Source of the DNA: Ruminococcus sp. XPD3002
GTDB taxonomy: Bacteria > Bacillota > Clostridia > Oscillospirales > Ruminococcaceae
Length of the DNA: 55,977 nucleotides
Reading direction: 5' to 3'
NCBI GenBank assembly: GCA_900119535.1
Contig: FPJT01000015.1
Coordinates: forward strand, 1-55,977
Shown here: positions 1 to 9,407 of the stretch, piece after piece
How positions within the stretch are numbered: the first letter of the stretch is position 1
Layout of the letters: each line of letters opens with the position of its first letter
Position numbers and translations under genes: made by a program
Notes under the pieces: model-generated
Seen by the model: the letters and a program-made list of their open reading frames with translations, nothing else
Database searches by the model: none
Told to the model about the DNA's origin: nothing

Positions 1-1
1 G

Positions 2-292
2 CAACTCCACAGTGACCAAGGGTTTCAGTATACTTCACCAGCGTACTATAACCTAACTAAATCATACAACATTACGCCGTCAATGTCAAGACGTGGGAAC
101 CCATATGATAATGCTTTAGCGGAAAATTTTTTCTCGATCCTAAAAACAGAGTGTATTCACAGGACAAAGATCAAAACATTTGCCGATGCAAGACGGCTCA
201 TCGATGATTACATCTACTTTTACAATCACCAGCGCATTCAACTCAAAACAAAACTGACTCCGCTTGAATTGCGAAGCCAGTTCGTAGCTTAA
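2..292 (+). CDS. IS3-family transposase (OrfB integrase core), C-terminal part, cut by window edge
   Basis: The open frame is already running at base 2, so the gene begins outside the window. It reads LHSDQGFQYTS, then SMSRRGNPYDNALAENFF, then YNHQRIQLKTKLTPLE. These are the second catalytic Asp and the catalytic Glu (in AENFF) of the DDE rve integrase core found in IS3/IS150-group OrfB, followed by the usual YN-x-RIQ tail. An internal ATG at 83 is not the real start. The visible part has no frameshift and ends at a TAA at 290-292. The IS right end must lie shortly after this, before the pseudogene at 390, but I could not identify the terminal inverted repeat. It marks the left edge of a region rich in broken genes. 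Confidence 0.9.
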   Translation, partial: QLHSDQGFQYTSPAYYNLTKSYNITPSMSRRGNPYDNALAENFFSILKTECIHRTKIKTFADARRLIDDYIYFYNHQRIQLKTKLTPLELRSQFVA

Positions 293-389
293 TTCTATTT
301 GCCATAGGGGCTTTTTTGTGCTGTACGCACAATGTGGTGCGGTTCAGATTATAATACTTCTCCACAGGCTTTTATTTTTGTTTTTTATC

Positions 390-1036
390 TTAGTTAATCA
401 TCATTTGTTTCAAAAGCTCATGTTTCATCATACAGATGTCAAATATGTTCAGGACATTATCATTGCAAAAGTCCGCTGCTTTCCAATTCTTTAATTCTGT
501 ATCGGGTACGGCAAGCAGCCACTTCTGTAATAGAACTGCATCAGCTACATCGAACTTACCGTCTGCATTGACATCACCCTCTGTCATATGTGTAGTCCAT
601 TTTGAAATTGCTTCCATAGACGGAGTCCATGAGGGCTGTACTTCTCCATGTTTCAGTGGAATACAAGCTACAGATATCGTTGTATCCTGGGTATTCGTAA
701 GATGGACAGCGAGCTTTCTGTAATCACTGTTACAGACGTATCAAGGAGCCTGTCCGCTTCGCTGCGAAGTTTCTCAAGAAGGATCGCTGTTACGGAATCA
801 TCTCCGATATGTGCTTTCAGCTTTGTAAATCTTTCATCAGACATTATGATACGCGGATGAGCGAACATTCCGTTTTTTTCGATCATATCACTGATAACCT
901 GTTGACCGTCAATAAAATCACCGTAAAAGTCCGCTTGGGAACTGTTCGGACCGATATCCTCAGAAAATGCAGTATATGGCATTATGCCGATCAAAACGGA
1001 CAGTACAAGAATAATGCTTAACAGCTGTTTTTTCAT
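390..1036 (-). pseudogene. Dockerin-bearing polysaccharide-lyase-like gene, internally deleted and frameshifted
   Basis: The 5' part (1036 to about 720) encodes a signal peptide (MKKQLLSIILVLSVLIG...) and a segment with HPRIIMSDERF and KLRSEADRLLD, resembling the start of heparinase II/III-like lyases. The 3' part, in another frame, reads YRKLAVHLTN...TTISVACIPLKHGE and ends in a type I dockerin with two EF-hand-like repeats (GDVNADGKFDVADAV and FCNDNVLNIFDICMM). The two parts meet near 700-735. Such enzymes are usually many hundreds of residues long, so a large internal piece, including any catalytic core, is missing, and the join is out of frame. The lyase assignment rests on the N-terminal pattern only; the dockerin is clear. 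Confidence 0.75.
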
Positions 1037-1182
1037 AAATTCCCCCTCTGATCAGATGAAAATAGGTTTCTCTATATATAATTTATCACAGTTATTGTCA
1101 TATTTCAAGTATCTGTGCGGCGGGAGAATTGATGATAATTTTTATGTTCAGAAATGCTGCGATAGATTATGCAGAGACTTGT

Positions 1183-3069
1183 TTACTGCTTTATGCTCAG
1201 AAGCTTATTTATAAGCTCCATTCCTGACAGCGAACCGTTTGAAACCATTTTATCCGGATCTGTATATAAGTTAACACAGAAGTTCGGATTTTTACTGGAA
1301 GTATATAAGTTTTTTTGACTGTAATTTCCTTTACGCCATTCACCTGTATTGCTATTGAATTCTATGCAATAGTTAGTTTTAAAATCATAATTGTTCACAT
1401 CATAAAGAAGTATTCTTCTGTCCATACCGCTTTCTTCATCATTTATGTATTCCATTCCAATACAAACGATTCCATGAGTGTCTTCATCATCAGGGCTGAC
1501 TCCATGCGTCATTACGGCAACATCTTCGCCGTAAGTTATGTATTCTATATATTTGATGATGTCATCATCCTCATTGCCGAATTTGGGGACAATGTTTCCG
1601 TAAGCTTTTTGCCAGCTGTTTTCATTGAAATTTGACCATACCGTATTTATAAATGACTTTGTAAAAGGTGAACACTCCTGAGTGATATCAGATATTATGG
1701 AGTAACCCGGTGCAAATTGATCTGTTGTAAGATAGCCATTATAAGTAAGAGCGCAGATCGTAGCAAGTCCGGCGCACGAACCGGTGAATTTTGCTGAAAG
1801 ATTTTTCTCCTCTACATATGGTTTATGTCCGTCAATAAACAGATATTTATTATTGTAAGCCAGATACTCCGGGCAGTTTGGTGTCCATGTACCGGTTTGC
1901 CACATATAGTCTTTGAAATTTGCTATTGCTTCAGCCGGTGCATCCTCTGTATTCTTGTATTGAAAATTTCTTCCATCAGCGGCAGCGTATGCCCTTACAT
2001 TTCCGCCGCCATTGCTGCTCCATAATGTGAAATCCTGTTTTTTGCCCTGATAATAATTGCGGACATAATCATATCCGAGGGCATCATTTCCTATATGTAC
2101 ATCCGGATTTTTACAGACAAAATATGTCATATCATTGCAGCCATAAAAGGCGTGATCGCCTATCGAAGCAAGATCATCGCTTGTATAGACAGTTTTCAGT
2201 CTTCCGCAAAATTCAAATGCAGATTCTCCGATGTTTGTCACGTGTGAAAGGTTTATCATTCTGAGTCCATCCATATGATAAAATGCCTTTTTACCAATCG
2301 TTTTTACTGTTGAAGGAAGCTTGATATCAGTATCCGATTTATAAGTTGGAAAACACTCAAATGCACTTTCAGGTATCTCGGTTAATGTCGATGCTGAGAG
2401 ATCAATTTCATTAAGAGCAGGACAGCAATAAAAAGCGCCCTTGCCTAATGAACGTATTTTTGGAAGACATAAACTCGTTAAGCTGCTGCATTTTTCAAAT
2501 GCTCTGTCACCTATTACTTCAACGCTATCAAAAGAAAAGGCCGATAGTTTCTCACAGCCGGAGAATGCCTCTTCACCGATTTCGTTCAACTTATAATCCA
2601 TAACACCAACTGTTTGCGGAGTAAGTGAAACATTAGTCAGATTGGAACAATTTATAAATGAATCGCTGCCTATTTTAGTGATCGTTTTCGGTAAGATAAC
2701 GCTGGATATGTTTTCGTTTTCATCAAAAGCCCAGTCACCGACTTCAGTTATCGTGTAATCAACACCTCGCCAGCTTGCCTTTTCAGGCACTTGAATAGTT
2801 AACCCGGATTTAGCTGTAAAACAGCCACAAACGACAGCCGTCCTTGCTTTACTGTCTTTAACATCGAAATACAGAGTGTATGAAGCATCTGCACTTTTAA
2901 TGGTAAACTCACCATTTCTTGTAGTATATCCTGAAGAATGGTATGGAGCTGCGTAAGCAGATATAGGTTCAGCACCAAAGTCAGAAAGAAAAGTGAAAGT
3001 GCATAATGGATTGCATATTGCTGTTGTTGCAAGTACAGCTGCTATACTGCGTTTGAATTTGTTGTTCAT
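1183..3069 (-). CDS. Secreted BspA-type leucine-rich-repeat protein with C-terminal cysteine-peptidase-like domain
   Basis: This is a 628-aa protein with an N-terminal signal peptide (Lys/Arg, hydrophobic stretch, cleavage probably near AYA-AP at 38-42). Residues about 100-330 are LRR_5/BspA repeats with the recurring pattern IGxxAFxxCxxL. From about 400 the repeat stops and another domain begins. It has TGSCAGLAT around Cys432, DTHGIVCIG around His532 and LLYDVNNYD around Asp557/Asn559. Cys, His and Asp/Asn in that order suit a papain-like or C39-like cysteine peptidase fold. The LRR part is confident; the peptidase is an inference from motif order. There is no dockerin or LPXTG motif, so its attachment is unknown. 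The first ATG of the frame is used; AAAAGGAGAA precedes it. Confidence 0.8.
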   Translation of the reverse strand: MNNKFKRSIAAVLATTAICNPLCTFTFLSDFGAEPISAYAAPYHSSGYTTRNGEFTIKSADASYTLYFDVKDSKARTAVVCGCFTAKSGLTIQVPEKASWRGVDYTITEVGDWAFDENENISSVILPKTITKIGSDSFINCSNLTNVSLTPQTVGVMDYKLNEIGEEAFSGCEKLSAFSFDSVEVIGDRAFEKCSSLTSLCLPKIRSLGKGAFYCCPALNEIDLSASTLTEIPESAFECFPTYKSDTDIKLPSTVKTIGKKAFYHMDGLRMINLSHVTNIGESAFEFCGRLKTVYTSDDLASIGDHAFYGCNDMTYFVCKNPDVHIGNDALGYDYVRNYYQGKKQDFTLWSSNGGGNVRAYAAADGRNFQYKNTEDAPAEAIANFKDYMWQTGTWTPNCPEYLAYNNKYLFIDGHKPYVEEKNLSAKFTGSCAGLATICALTYNGYLTTDQFAPGYSIISDITQECSPFTKSFINTVWSNFNENSWQKAYGNIVPKFGNEDDDIIKYIEYITYGEDVAVMTHGVSPDDEDTHGIVCIGMEYINDEESGMDRRILLYDVNNYDFKTNYCIEFNSNTGEWRKGNYSQKNLYTSSKNPNFCVNLYTDPDKMVSNGSLSGMELINKLLSIKQ

Positions 3070-3372
3070 AGATAATCTTCTCCTTTTTATGTGTATTATA
3101 TCCTTGACTGTGCTTGGGATATGGATATTATATCACAATAAAATGAGGAGTCAACAGAATTCCGGTAAGATGCAGATTCAGAAAGGTAAGTTGCCGTTTC
3201 AAGGGGATAAGTTACATACAGCTGCCCCGAAGGACAGCTGTATTCTTAATATATCATCACGAATAAACATTAACGGAATAATTTCGCTCCTTACTCTGTT
3301 TTTTCATATTATAACATGGTTGATGTCGGATTGCAACATCAGCAGCAGTACCATACATCGTCTTAGACACGA
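3070..3372. other. Intergenic stretch, no gene recognised
   Basis: AT-rich sequence upstream of the LRR gene. It contains a small hairpin near 3219-3241 (ACAGCT ... AGCTGT). Any promoter for the LRR gene should lie here, but no convincing -35/-10 pair was identified. Confidence 0.4.
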
Positions 3373-3711
3373 TCATGGCGTGACTAGGATATAGCAGATA
3401 CGGAGAAGTCTGCTTACACTCGTGAAGCTCTTGAGTGCGAAAAAGCGCAGAAAGGCTCTGTGGGGATCGTAGAGGTGGTCTATATGCAGATTGAGGGTTT
3501 TCTGTCCTTTGGCGTTCCTGGTCTCTTCGATAAGACTGCCAAAAACGTATCTGAGGGTCTTTTGCATATCGAAGTACTTGCTTTTTCCGCAGATGTCTGC
3601 CTCTGCGAAATCCTGTGCGGAATAGCTTCCGTAGTAGAATACTTTTTCAAGAAAGGGTTTTGCCACACTGTAATCTTTGAAGAACTGCCTTTGCTTCTTA
3701 TTGCCTGCCAT
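3373..3711 (-). pseudogene. Remnant of an unrecognised gene (5' part)
   Basis: A 112-aa frame starts at an ATG with a good ribosome site (GAGGTGA) and has a well-behaved beginning, MAGNKKQRQFFKDYSVAKPF, then YGSYSAQDFAEADICGKSKYF and LNLHIDHLYDPHRAFLRFF. The tail after about residue 96 (SVSRLLRICYILVTP) looks like random translation, so the gene probably lost its 3' end near 3420. The N-terminal composition suggests a small helical DNA-binding or WYL-type regulator, but I cannot assign it. The next gene on either side is a secreted protein, so context gives no help. Confidence 0.4.
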
Positions 3712-3840
3712 TCGCTCACCTCTTGTTTTATGATTATTTCATATCAAGATTCAGTTTTCAAGAAATAAATTTCGCCTTTAAAGGGAAATATATTTTTCTC
3801 GCGATTACAAGAACTCCTTATTCAAATAAACACGTCTACA

Positions 3841-3861
3841 TCTCCGGCGTAAAGCCGGAGA
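3841..3861. terminator. Hairpin in the gap before the dockerin gene
   Basis: Perfect inverted repeat TCTCCGGC / GCCGGAGA with a 5-base loop in the 271-bp gap between the gene remnant and the dockerin gene at 3983. It lacks a clean T-tract on either strand, so terminator function is uncertain. Confidence 0.3.
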
Positions 3862-3982
3862 AGAATCATTCTTGAAGAAATAGTACATAAACCTTAAAAT
3901 ATCAAGCTCGAACATTTTTGCTTGTTTGACTGTTGAGGGGTCAAAATCATAGATCATCTATATTATATAATATTTTTGAAAA

Positions 3983-4603
3983 TCATCTGAATGACATATG
4001 ATCACCCAGCAGATATTCAGACATACATACTAAGTCTGCAACAGAAACTTCTGAATCAGAGTTCACGTCTGCCAGCTGACGTACTATTGTTCGTTCAATA
4101 AGTCTGTCAATATCGGAATAATCATTTAGGTCTGAAAAATCATCCATGACTATTTCTCTCAGCTTACAAAGATCGAATACATTTATTATCCCATCAGGAC
4201 ACAGGTCGCCTAAAATGAGTTCATCGTGCCTTTTCAATACAATGTTATATGAATCGGCAAGAAGCAATACTCTTTCAGGTTCGTTAAGCATTGGAATGTA
4301 TACACGCCAGTTATGCTCATCATACCGATCGATTATATATATTTCATATTCAATTTTAGATTGCAATTTCGCACTGAATCTTTTGTTAGGTGTATTATAT
4401 ATAACTAAATCATCCGTTACCCAAACCATGTCGCCTATTTGCGGTTCATAGGAAATATTATCTGTGCCTTCGGGAGGATCGGCAGCTACTATTGTGGGTT
4501 TTTCTTCAGGAATCTCAGAATCCTGAGCATATACTGTTGTTCCAGCCATTGAAGCAGCAATTGCTGCCGCTGAAAAAACAGAAGCGAGCTTTTTATATTT
4601 CAT
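3983..4603 (-). CDS. Secreted type I dockerin protein of unknown function
   Basis: This 206-aa protein has a signal peptide (MKYKKLASVFSAAAIAASMAG, cleavage near VYA-QD) and a middle part of about 85 residues rich in Trp/Tyr/Val with the order GDMVWVTDDLVIYNTP ... WRVYIPML, which resembles a small beta-barrel (SH3-like) fold. A C-terminal dockerin has two calcium-loop repeats, LCPDGIINVFDL and DVNSDSEVSVADL. The dockerin should tether it to a cohesin-bearing scaffoldin outside the cell. No catalytic domain is seen; it may be a binding or structural cellulosome component. AGGAGG lies 7-9 bases before the ATG. Confidence 0.75.
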   Translation of the reverse strand: MKYKKLASVFSAAAIAASMAGTTVYAQDSEIPEEKPTIVAADPPEGTDNISYEPQIGDMVWVTDDLVIYNTPNKRFSAKLQSKIEYEIYIIDRYDEHNWRVYIPMLNEPERVLLLADSYNIVLKRHDELILGDLCPDGIINVFDLCKLREIVMDDFSDLNDYSDIDRLIERTIVRQLADVNSDSEVSVADLVCMSEYLLGDHMSFR

Positions 4604-4811
4604 AACAGACCTCCTTGTTTCAACGCACCCAACATATTTATCGGATAAAAGGGACTATAACATCATATAACTTACGACTCCATTCAGCATGGAATTTTGC
4701 AATCTGAATCCAATCATTTTCATCTTTTTTGCTGACATTGTGTAGATGTGTTATCTGTGCAATTAGAAATTTGGATAGTATTAAAAATCATGGTTTATAG
4801 AATAAAGAACT

Positions 4812-5189
4812 TTAACAATCGTAATAACCTTTACATCCAAAAAGGATACATTCCGCTTTACCATACGGTGCATAGACACCTATTGACTTTGACACACTTA
4901 TCAGTTCATTATCAAGATCATCAATTATTCCTTTTACTTCAGTCTCTGATACAGGAAATACCTTAATATCACCTATATATACATCAGCATCAAATATCTC
5001 CACTGCCTCCATGTTATCATTGGCATCATAATAAACATGGCAGAAACCAAAATCATCCGTAGTATTCTCGGAGAATGCTGATTTCTTAAACTCGTCAAAA
5101 CTTCCCCATTGTTTTCTTACTTCAGAACGCTTGGTTCCGAATCTAACGCCGTCAACACTCTCTAAAGGGACTACATTAATTCTTTTCAT
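4812..5189 (-). CDS. Probable immunity protein paired with the upstream toxin-like gene
   Basis: This is a small acidic cytoplasmic protein (125 aa, no signal or membrane segment) with VDGVRFGTKRSEVRKQWG, then DDFGFCHVYYDANDNMEAVEIF. That arrangement recalls small immunity proteins found beside polymorphic toxins in Lachnospiraceae and relatives; I base this on recall, not a search. Its ATG overlaps the toxin gene's stop (5186-5189, ATGA), so translation should be coupled. It is the last gene of the dynamin-HerA-toxin operon. No clear terminator follows in the 208 bp before the dockerin gene. Confidence 0.55.
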   Translation of the reverse strand: MKRINVVPLESVDGVRFGTKRSEVRKQWGSFDEFKKSAFSENTTDDFGFCHVYYDANDNMEAVEIFDADVYIGDIKVFPVSETEVKGIIDDLDNELISVSKSIGVYAPYGKAECILFGCKGYYDC

Positions 5190-5695
5190 ACTTTTCCTCC
5201 TTGTTCTATTTTGTTCACATATTCTCTTGCTTCATTTATCGCCTGATCATATTTATCTCCAAATTTAGATTTGATATCTGCAACATCCATTTCAAACGCT
5301 TCGAGAAACTTACCATCACTCACAAGTTTTTCCTGTTTCGCCCGATATTCGCGCGCTTCCTTTGAATTACCCCAACTGGCCGTTTGCATATGATCAGCCT
5401 TATCCATTATTATTGCCGGACCTTCTTTAGTATCCATATGATTTGCAGAATCGGCAGGCGTATGATGAATTTCTTTTCCATCCAGATTATCAGCCTTTTT
5501 CAGATCAGCATATTTTCCACCCTGAATATCTGTCTTTTCTATCCTCTTATCCGGATCAAAGACATCAATTTTATTCTCATTCTTCTCCGCTCTTTCAGAA
5601 ATATCAAGACGTTTATCCGGATCAAAGTTTTTCAAATCGCTGCTATGTGCTGACCTGATCTCAGAGGCAGCATTGTTCATATTTTCGATACTCAT
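5186..5695 (-). CDS. Small HNH-like toxin-domain protein
   Basis: A 169-aa protein without signal peptide or LXG/WXG export domain. Residues 24-29 and 46-51 repeat the motif FDPDKR, as linkers in polymorphic toxins of related Firmicutes do. Residues about 72-165 hold GKEIHHTPADSAN (His77, His78), GPAIIMDKADHMQTASWG (Asp101, His102), then YRAKQEKLVSDGKFLEAF and FGDKYDQAI. This order matches nuclease toxin domains of the HNH/Endo VII class. The start overlaps the HerA gene's stop (ATGA at 5692-5695) and has AAGGAGG upstream. A toxin module placed as third gene of a dynamin-HerA operon and followed by an immunity-like gene suggests an effector held in check. The exact nuclease family is uncertain. 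Confidence 0.6.
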   Translation of the reverse strand: MSIENMNNAASEIRSAHSSDLKNFDPDKRLDISERAEKNENKIDVFDPDKRIEKTDIQGGKYADLKKADNLDGKEIHHTPADSANHMDTKEGPAIIMDKADHMQTASWGNSKEAREYRAKQEKLVSDGKFLEAFEMDVADIKSKFGDKYDQAINEAREYVNKIEQGGKV

Positions 5696-8600
5696 TTCAA
5701 GCCTCCTTCAATTTGCCATTTCCGAAGTTCATCTGCTCTGCCTAAGTGATTAAACAGATGATCTGTAACAATAGCCTGTACTATATCACGTCGAGTCTGA
5801 TCATCTATCTCTTGACACGTGATTTTTCTAAGCTGATCCTCACATAATTTAGTCCATGACACAGGATCATTGCTTTCAGAATAAACCTTTTCCATAGTCA
5901 GAAGCATATCCGGAAGAAGTGCGCTTATTATCGGCGCAAGTTTTGTCATTCTCGGCTCGGCAGGAGGTTCAAGAAGCATGTTGAATATCTTTGCTCTGAG
6001 CGAGGGTATGATATGCATACTCTCGAGTTTTTCTGAAATGCTCCCAAGAATAACTTCTTTATTCAATCTTGTACCTTTACACAGGAGCTCAGCAATATAC
6101 AGACCTTCGCTCATATCTGTACGCTCATCATTTTTCGGTTCGTAATGATAAATCGTTCCGTTAACACCTGCCTCATCTACCTTGCAAAGAACAGGCTGTA
6201 CCCATTCGTTCTGATATACAGCTGCTACACCTCTCGGCAGCTTGGCAAGTTCTGTTATCTGAGCATCATTAAGGTTTGCAGATCTACCAACGAGTTCACG
6301 GTCGCCCTGATCAGGCAGACGAAGGATAATTTTTGTATTAGTATTCCTTATAGCTGACATATCAAGCAGTCCCGGTGCCTGATCTGCAATTATAAATCCT
6401 TCTCCGTATGTACGCATCTCAGCTATAGCATTTGAAATCATTTCAACGCTTTTTCCAAGCAGATTTCCTGCTTCAGAATTTTGTTCAGATGATGTGCGTT
6501 TAAGAAGATTATGCGCTTCTTCAAGCACTGTTATATGCTGTAAAGGAACATTCATACCGTTTCCTGTCATACGATACTCCTGAAGCTTCAAGACAAGCAT
6601 TCCCATAATAAGAGACTTTGTTTCAGCCGAGCCTATGCGGCTCAGGTCAATGATAACATTTTCATCAAAAAGTTGTGTTACCGAAAGTTCTTCAGAGGCA
6701 AATATCAAGCCGTTGATTCCGTTTGTAAGCGAATCGAGTCTTGTCAGCAACGAGCCCTTATATGCGCCTTTATTCTCGGCATCGTATTCACTGCTGTCAA
6801 TTATAGCTTTCACATTTCTTGCAACATCGGCAAATACAGGATATAGTTTTTTACCGAAGCGATTAACAGAACGTGTCATATCCCAACCGCAGGCTATATA
6901 GGATCTTTCAACAGCACTTTTTAATACGGCAGGCATTGCAGCATACATAGGCCAGCACACATTGAAAATCTCAACAAGTCGGTCTATGTGTTCAAGAACA
7001 TGGATTCCCTCAGGAAAACTGAAAGGATCAATTTTCAAAAGAGGTGATATTGAAGGATTGGTACTGTATACAGAGACATCTTTATCATTGCCGAAAACAT
7101 GCTTGTATTCTCCCTTTGCCGGCTCTATAACAAGGAATCCTATACCGCTGTTCCGTGCCTCTGTAAGAATTTTGTATATAGTGTTACTCTTTCCTGTACC
7201 TGTACTTCCGGTTATGAATGTATGGGAAGCAAGAGAATTTACCGCAAGTTCTACAGAAGTTGATTCTTCATGATTCATATGAAATACAGTTCCGATACGA
7301 AGGTTATTCTCGTCGTTTGTTTCCACATAGGAATTAATGCTTCTGCCAAACTCTGCACACTCTATTACCGGGAATCCGGTAAGTGATCTTCTCGGGAAAT
7401 TAAGTGAATAAGCGAGTTCTTTACCTGACAGCGCTGTAGTTGCAGTAACAAGCGGAGGATACACATTATAATCCGGCTCGTTTTCTGTAACTTCCAGGTC
7501 AAGTCCGAATACAGGATGCCTTAACTCTCTGAGGTAACCGCATATTTCCTCTGCTGCAGTACTGTTAGACGTATCACCTCTCCATAGATTGACCGAAGCT
7601 CTGGACATATATGACTTTTCTCCCTGTGTGAGTGCAAGGTAAGTATGTGCTACATTATTAGCTGTATTAAGATCTTCGCTTAGGATATAAGCAGCAAAAT
7701 CCCACATTCCAAGCGCAGTACTCTGTTCATAGCGCTTCATTTGTTCTTCAAGCATTTCAAGGGCGTGTTTGATATTGAAGTTTGTAAACGACTGTGTTAT
7801 TCCTTCATTCTTTCCAACAGATGCTGTAACATTAGAAGCACGTGCAAAATTGACCCCGAAATTAGTTCCAAGATTAACACTCTTGAATGTACCTGCAGTT
7901 CTTCCAAGGGTATTTGTTATAGTTCTTCCGATGGTATCGGTTACTGTTTTTGAAGCACTCTTTGTTACTGTATTCGTCACTGATTTGGCAATTGCTTTTC
8001 CATATGTCTTTGCAAGCGCTCTTCCTTTTGTATCAGAAACGCCTTCAATAATCCCTTTTGCTTTTGATATTCCTTCAGTCACACTATTAGAATTTGAAAA
8101 AGCATCACTAATAGATTGTTGTACAGATTCCGAAAGACTATCACTATGACCAGTAGATATTCCGCCGCCAATATGCACAGGTCCTAAACCAACTCCTGCA
8201 TTCAGGCCACCATTTACGTTATTTGTTTCTGTTTGCCCTGATGCTGTACTGTGTTGATCTGTATGCGTAATCTGATTTCCTTGAGTATTAGAAGTATTCT
8301 TTGTATCAACTGTTGATTTTGATTTATTCTTGGTAATATTCTGTGATTCAGTATCAGTTATTGCTTCATTATTAGTTTCGGTGTTTCCCTGTCCGTTTGA
8401 TTCACTGCCGCCCTGTGTATTTGCATCTGCGTGACTCTTTGATTCTGCCTGAGACTGGCTTTGGGTAACAGACTGATTCTGACCATTCTGCACACCTGCA
8501 CTTGCGCCGACATTAACACCCAATTGTGCAGATGAGCTTACACCGTCAGTCTCTGTATATGTGAAATTCGTCTGCCATGAAGCATACGGTGCAAGACCGG

Positions 8601-9384
8601 AATACAGTTCGGCAAGGCGGAGCTTCCTTTCTTCTATATCCTGAATCGGAGTTGCAAGAAGAATAATAGTATACTCTTTTTCATAGCTGTCAGGTATGAT
8701 ACCATCAAGCAGTTTCTCAATTGTCTGGCTTATGAACTTATCTGATTTCTCAGTCGGAACATTTGAACATGATGCAACCGAATAACGTATATCATTATCA
8801 AGGAACTCAGGAGTACCTGTCATAGCTTTACTGCTGTATTCCGAACCGGGAAAGTTACCTCTGACAGCATCCGCAAGTCTTCTATAATAATCATCAACTC
8901 TGCCGTTGCTAACCTCATTTAGGTTATTGGTAACACCAAGATACACCTCTGTCAGCTCACATGTTCGCCTGAATATCAGAGAAATATTGCAGTCCTCTCC
9001 TGAAAGTACTTCATAGACATTAACAAGCTTTTCAAGGCTGTTTTCCTCCTTATCTGTTACCCACTTGGTAATGTTCATATAACGTATATTGTTATGAGTA
9101 CGAAATCCGTCATTGACTCCGAAATTGCGTTCAACAGGATCATATAATTCGGCAAGCTGCGGAAGATATGCATTATAAATTTCTATACTGCTTGCTGCAA
9201 TAAGACTTTCTGTAAGATATACTGCAGACGCAGGATCTGCATTTTCAAGCAAAGAATAATATTCGTCACGGTGCTTGTGTATCTCTTCTATCTGACCGGG
9301 ACTTAGCGTTGACAGTTTCGCTATCTTGTCACCTGCTTTTTGTCCTCTTTTGGTTATCCAGTTCCTGACACCCATATTTTCCAT
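5692..9384 (-). CDS. HerA/DUF87-type ATPase with long Ser/Thr/Asn-rich insert
   Basis: A 1230-aa protein. Residues 1-270 form an alpha/beta region of unknown family. Residues about 280-535 are low complexity, rich in Ser, Thr, Asn, Gln and Gly, with short repeats such as SQSQSQAESKS and TNTLGRT. Residues about 700-1070 are a HerA/VirB4-like ATPase: Walker A GSTGTGKS at 726-733, IEPAKGEYK following, Walker B ITVLEEAH with Glu955/Glu956, and a sensor region IIADQAPGLL. HerA proteins form hexameric DNA translocases or pumps. The gene begins 23 bases after the GTPase gene and overlaps the toxin gene. AAGGATGG may place the true start at the ATG at 9375 (MGVRNW) instead of 9384. No NurA, SIR2 or DUF4297 partner is present. 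Confidence 0.8.
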   Translation of the reverse strand: MENMGVRNWITKRGQKAGDKIAKLSTLSPGQIEEIHKHRDEYYSLLENADPASAVYLTESLIAASSIEIYNAYLPQLAELYDPVERNFGVNDGFRTHNNIRYMNITKWVTDKEENSLEKLVNVYEVLSGEDCNISLIFRRTCELTEVYLGVTNNLNEVSNGRVDDYYRRLADAVRGNFPGSEYSSKAMTGTPEFLDNDIRYSVASCSNVPTEKSDKFISQTIEKLLDGIIPDSYEKEYTIILLATPIQDIEERKLRLAELYSGLAPYASWQTNFTYTETDGVSSSAQLGVNVGASAGVQNGQNQSVTQSQSQAESKSHADANTQGGSESNGQGNTETNNEAITDTESQNITKNKSKSTVDTKNTSNTQGNQITHTDQHSTASGQTETNNVNGGLNAGVGLGPVHIGGGISTGHSDSLSESVQQSISDAFSNSNSVTEGISKAKGIIEGVSDTKGRALAKTYGKAIAKSVTNTVTKSASKTVTDTIGRTITNTLGRTAGTFKSVNLGTNFGVNFARASNVTASVGKNEGITQSFTNFNIKHALEMLEEQMKRYEQSTALGMWDFAAYILSEDLNTANNVAHTYLALTQGEKSYMSRASVNLWRGDTSNSTAAEEICGYLRELRHPVFGLDLEVTENEPDYNVYPPLVTATTALSGKELAYSLNFPRRSLTGFPVIECAEFGRSINSYVETNDENNLRIGTVFHMNHEESTSVELAVNSLASHTFITGSTGTGKSNTIYKILTEARNSGIGFLVIEPAKGEYKHVFGNDKDVSVYSTNPSISPLLKIDPFSFPEGIHVLEHIDRLVEIFNVCWPMYAAMPAVLKSAVERSYIACGWDMTRSVNRFGKKLYPVFADVARNVKAIIDSSEYDAENKGAYKGSLLTRLDSLTNGINGLIFASEELSVTQLFDENVIIDLSRIGSAETKSLIMGMLVLKLQEYRMTGNGMNVPLQHITVLEEAHNLLKRTSSEQNSEAGNLLGKSVEMISNAIAEMRTYGEGFIIADQAPGLLDMSAIRNTNTKIILRLPDQGDRELVGRSANLNDAQITELAKLPRGVAAVYQNEWVQPVLCKVDEAGVNGTIYHYEPKNDERTDMSEGLYIAELLCKGTRLNKEVILGSISEKLESMHIIPSLRAKIFNMLLEPPAEPRMTKLAPIISALLPDMLLTMEKVYSESNDPVSWTKLCEDQLRKITCQEIDDQTRRDIVQAIVTDHLFNHLGRADELRKWQIEGGLK

Positions 9385-9407
9385 CCTTTACATAAGTTAT
9401 CTATATA

